Under the pieces are notes generated by a model, which was not told the origin of the DNA, searched no databases, and saw nothing but the letters and a program-made list of their open reading frames with translations. Shown in pieces: positions 63,941 through 64,000 of a stretch of DNA of 64,000 nucleotides (its first letter is position 1; the number at the start of each line of letters is the position of its first letter). Origin of the DNA: an uncultured Tateyamaria sp. GTDB taxonomy: Bacteria; Pseudomonadota; Alphaproteobacteria; Rhodobacterales; Rhodobacteraceae. The stretch spans positions 620,001-684,000 of the forward strand of contig NZ_CANNES010000001.1 of assembly GCF_947503705.1 (NCBI RefSeq), in the 5' to 3' direction. The position numbers were made by a program, and so were the translations under genes.

Positions 63941-64000
63941 GTTACAAAAATCCCTTACGCGTCCCCTGCACATAAGCAAATCGCGCCCGAATTGAAACAT

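Noticed and set aside
1-64000. CRISPR array
   Set aside because: No regularly spaced direct repeats of 25-40 nt and no cas genes were seen.

Overview
The window is a chromosomal segment of a GC-rich alphaproteobacterium, most likely a marine Rhodobacteraceae (Roseobacter-group) species. The support is indirect but consistent: a PetP/PetR regulator pair near a three-gene petABC (Rieske, cytochrome b, cytochrome c1) operon, an xseB-ispA-dxs cluster, DUF3576-leuS-lptE-holA, tripartite tricarboxylate (TctABC) transport, several EamA exporters and a Gram-negative porin. Genes are tightly packed with many 4-nt overlaps, including five convergent pairs whose stop codons interlock.

Layout. 0-7 kb: Tat-exported DUF3179 protein, WYL regulator, EamA transporter, HU, and an adenine deaminase/AMP nucleosidase purine-salvage pair. 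7-14 kb: ArsC-like protein, glyoxalase-fold protein, Old Yellow Enzyme, an aldolase/sterol-desaturase pair, methyltransferase, epimerase and ExoD. 13.4-19.6 kb: an eight-gene minus-strand operon running petP-petR-unknown-deacetylase-xseB-ispA-dxs-Pr6Pr, which joins redox regulation to isoprenoid precursor supply. 19.7-25.1 kb: ilvE, an NTF2-like protein, two EamA exporters, a DM13 protein divergent from a TetR regulator, and aroC. 25.2-29.9 kb: a TPP riboswitch with thiBPQ, then an FMN riboswitch with ribH on the other strand and a PaiB-type flavin-binding regulator. 30.9-33.7 kb: petABC with a terminator. 33.9-36.2 kb: mtaB, dapF and tRNA-Lys(TTT). 36.2-41.3 kb: homoprotocatechuate meta-cleavage genes hpaFEDGH with divergent hpaR. 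41.3-47.9 kb: a UPF0261 protein, TctABC, an IclR regulator and a class III aminotransferase, probably one catabolic unit for an unknown carboxylate. 48.2-51.9 kb: MscS channel, flavoprotein, GST and GFA protein. 52.0-55.7 kb: a mobile element. 55.7-60.3 kb: holA, lptE, leuS and DUF3576. 60.5-64 kb: porin, YggS, an L,D-transpeptidase-fold protein and ribA.

The most notable object is a 3,658-bp element at 52015-55672. It has perfect 25-bp terminal inverted repeats and an 8-bp target duplication (AGTATTTG). It carries an IS1595-type transposase plus four passenger genes: a possible winged-helix protein, a Bro-N antirepressor-like protein, a DUF6471 protein and a two-helix membrane protein. It sits inside what looks like a GC-rich intergenic repeat.

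A second notable object is a short intergenic hairpin repeat present three times (33778, 33921, 62771). Its 8-bp stem changes by compensatory substitutions around an invariant ACA loop, which points to selection on structure.

Function calls rest on motifs and family memory read from the sequence. No database search was run.
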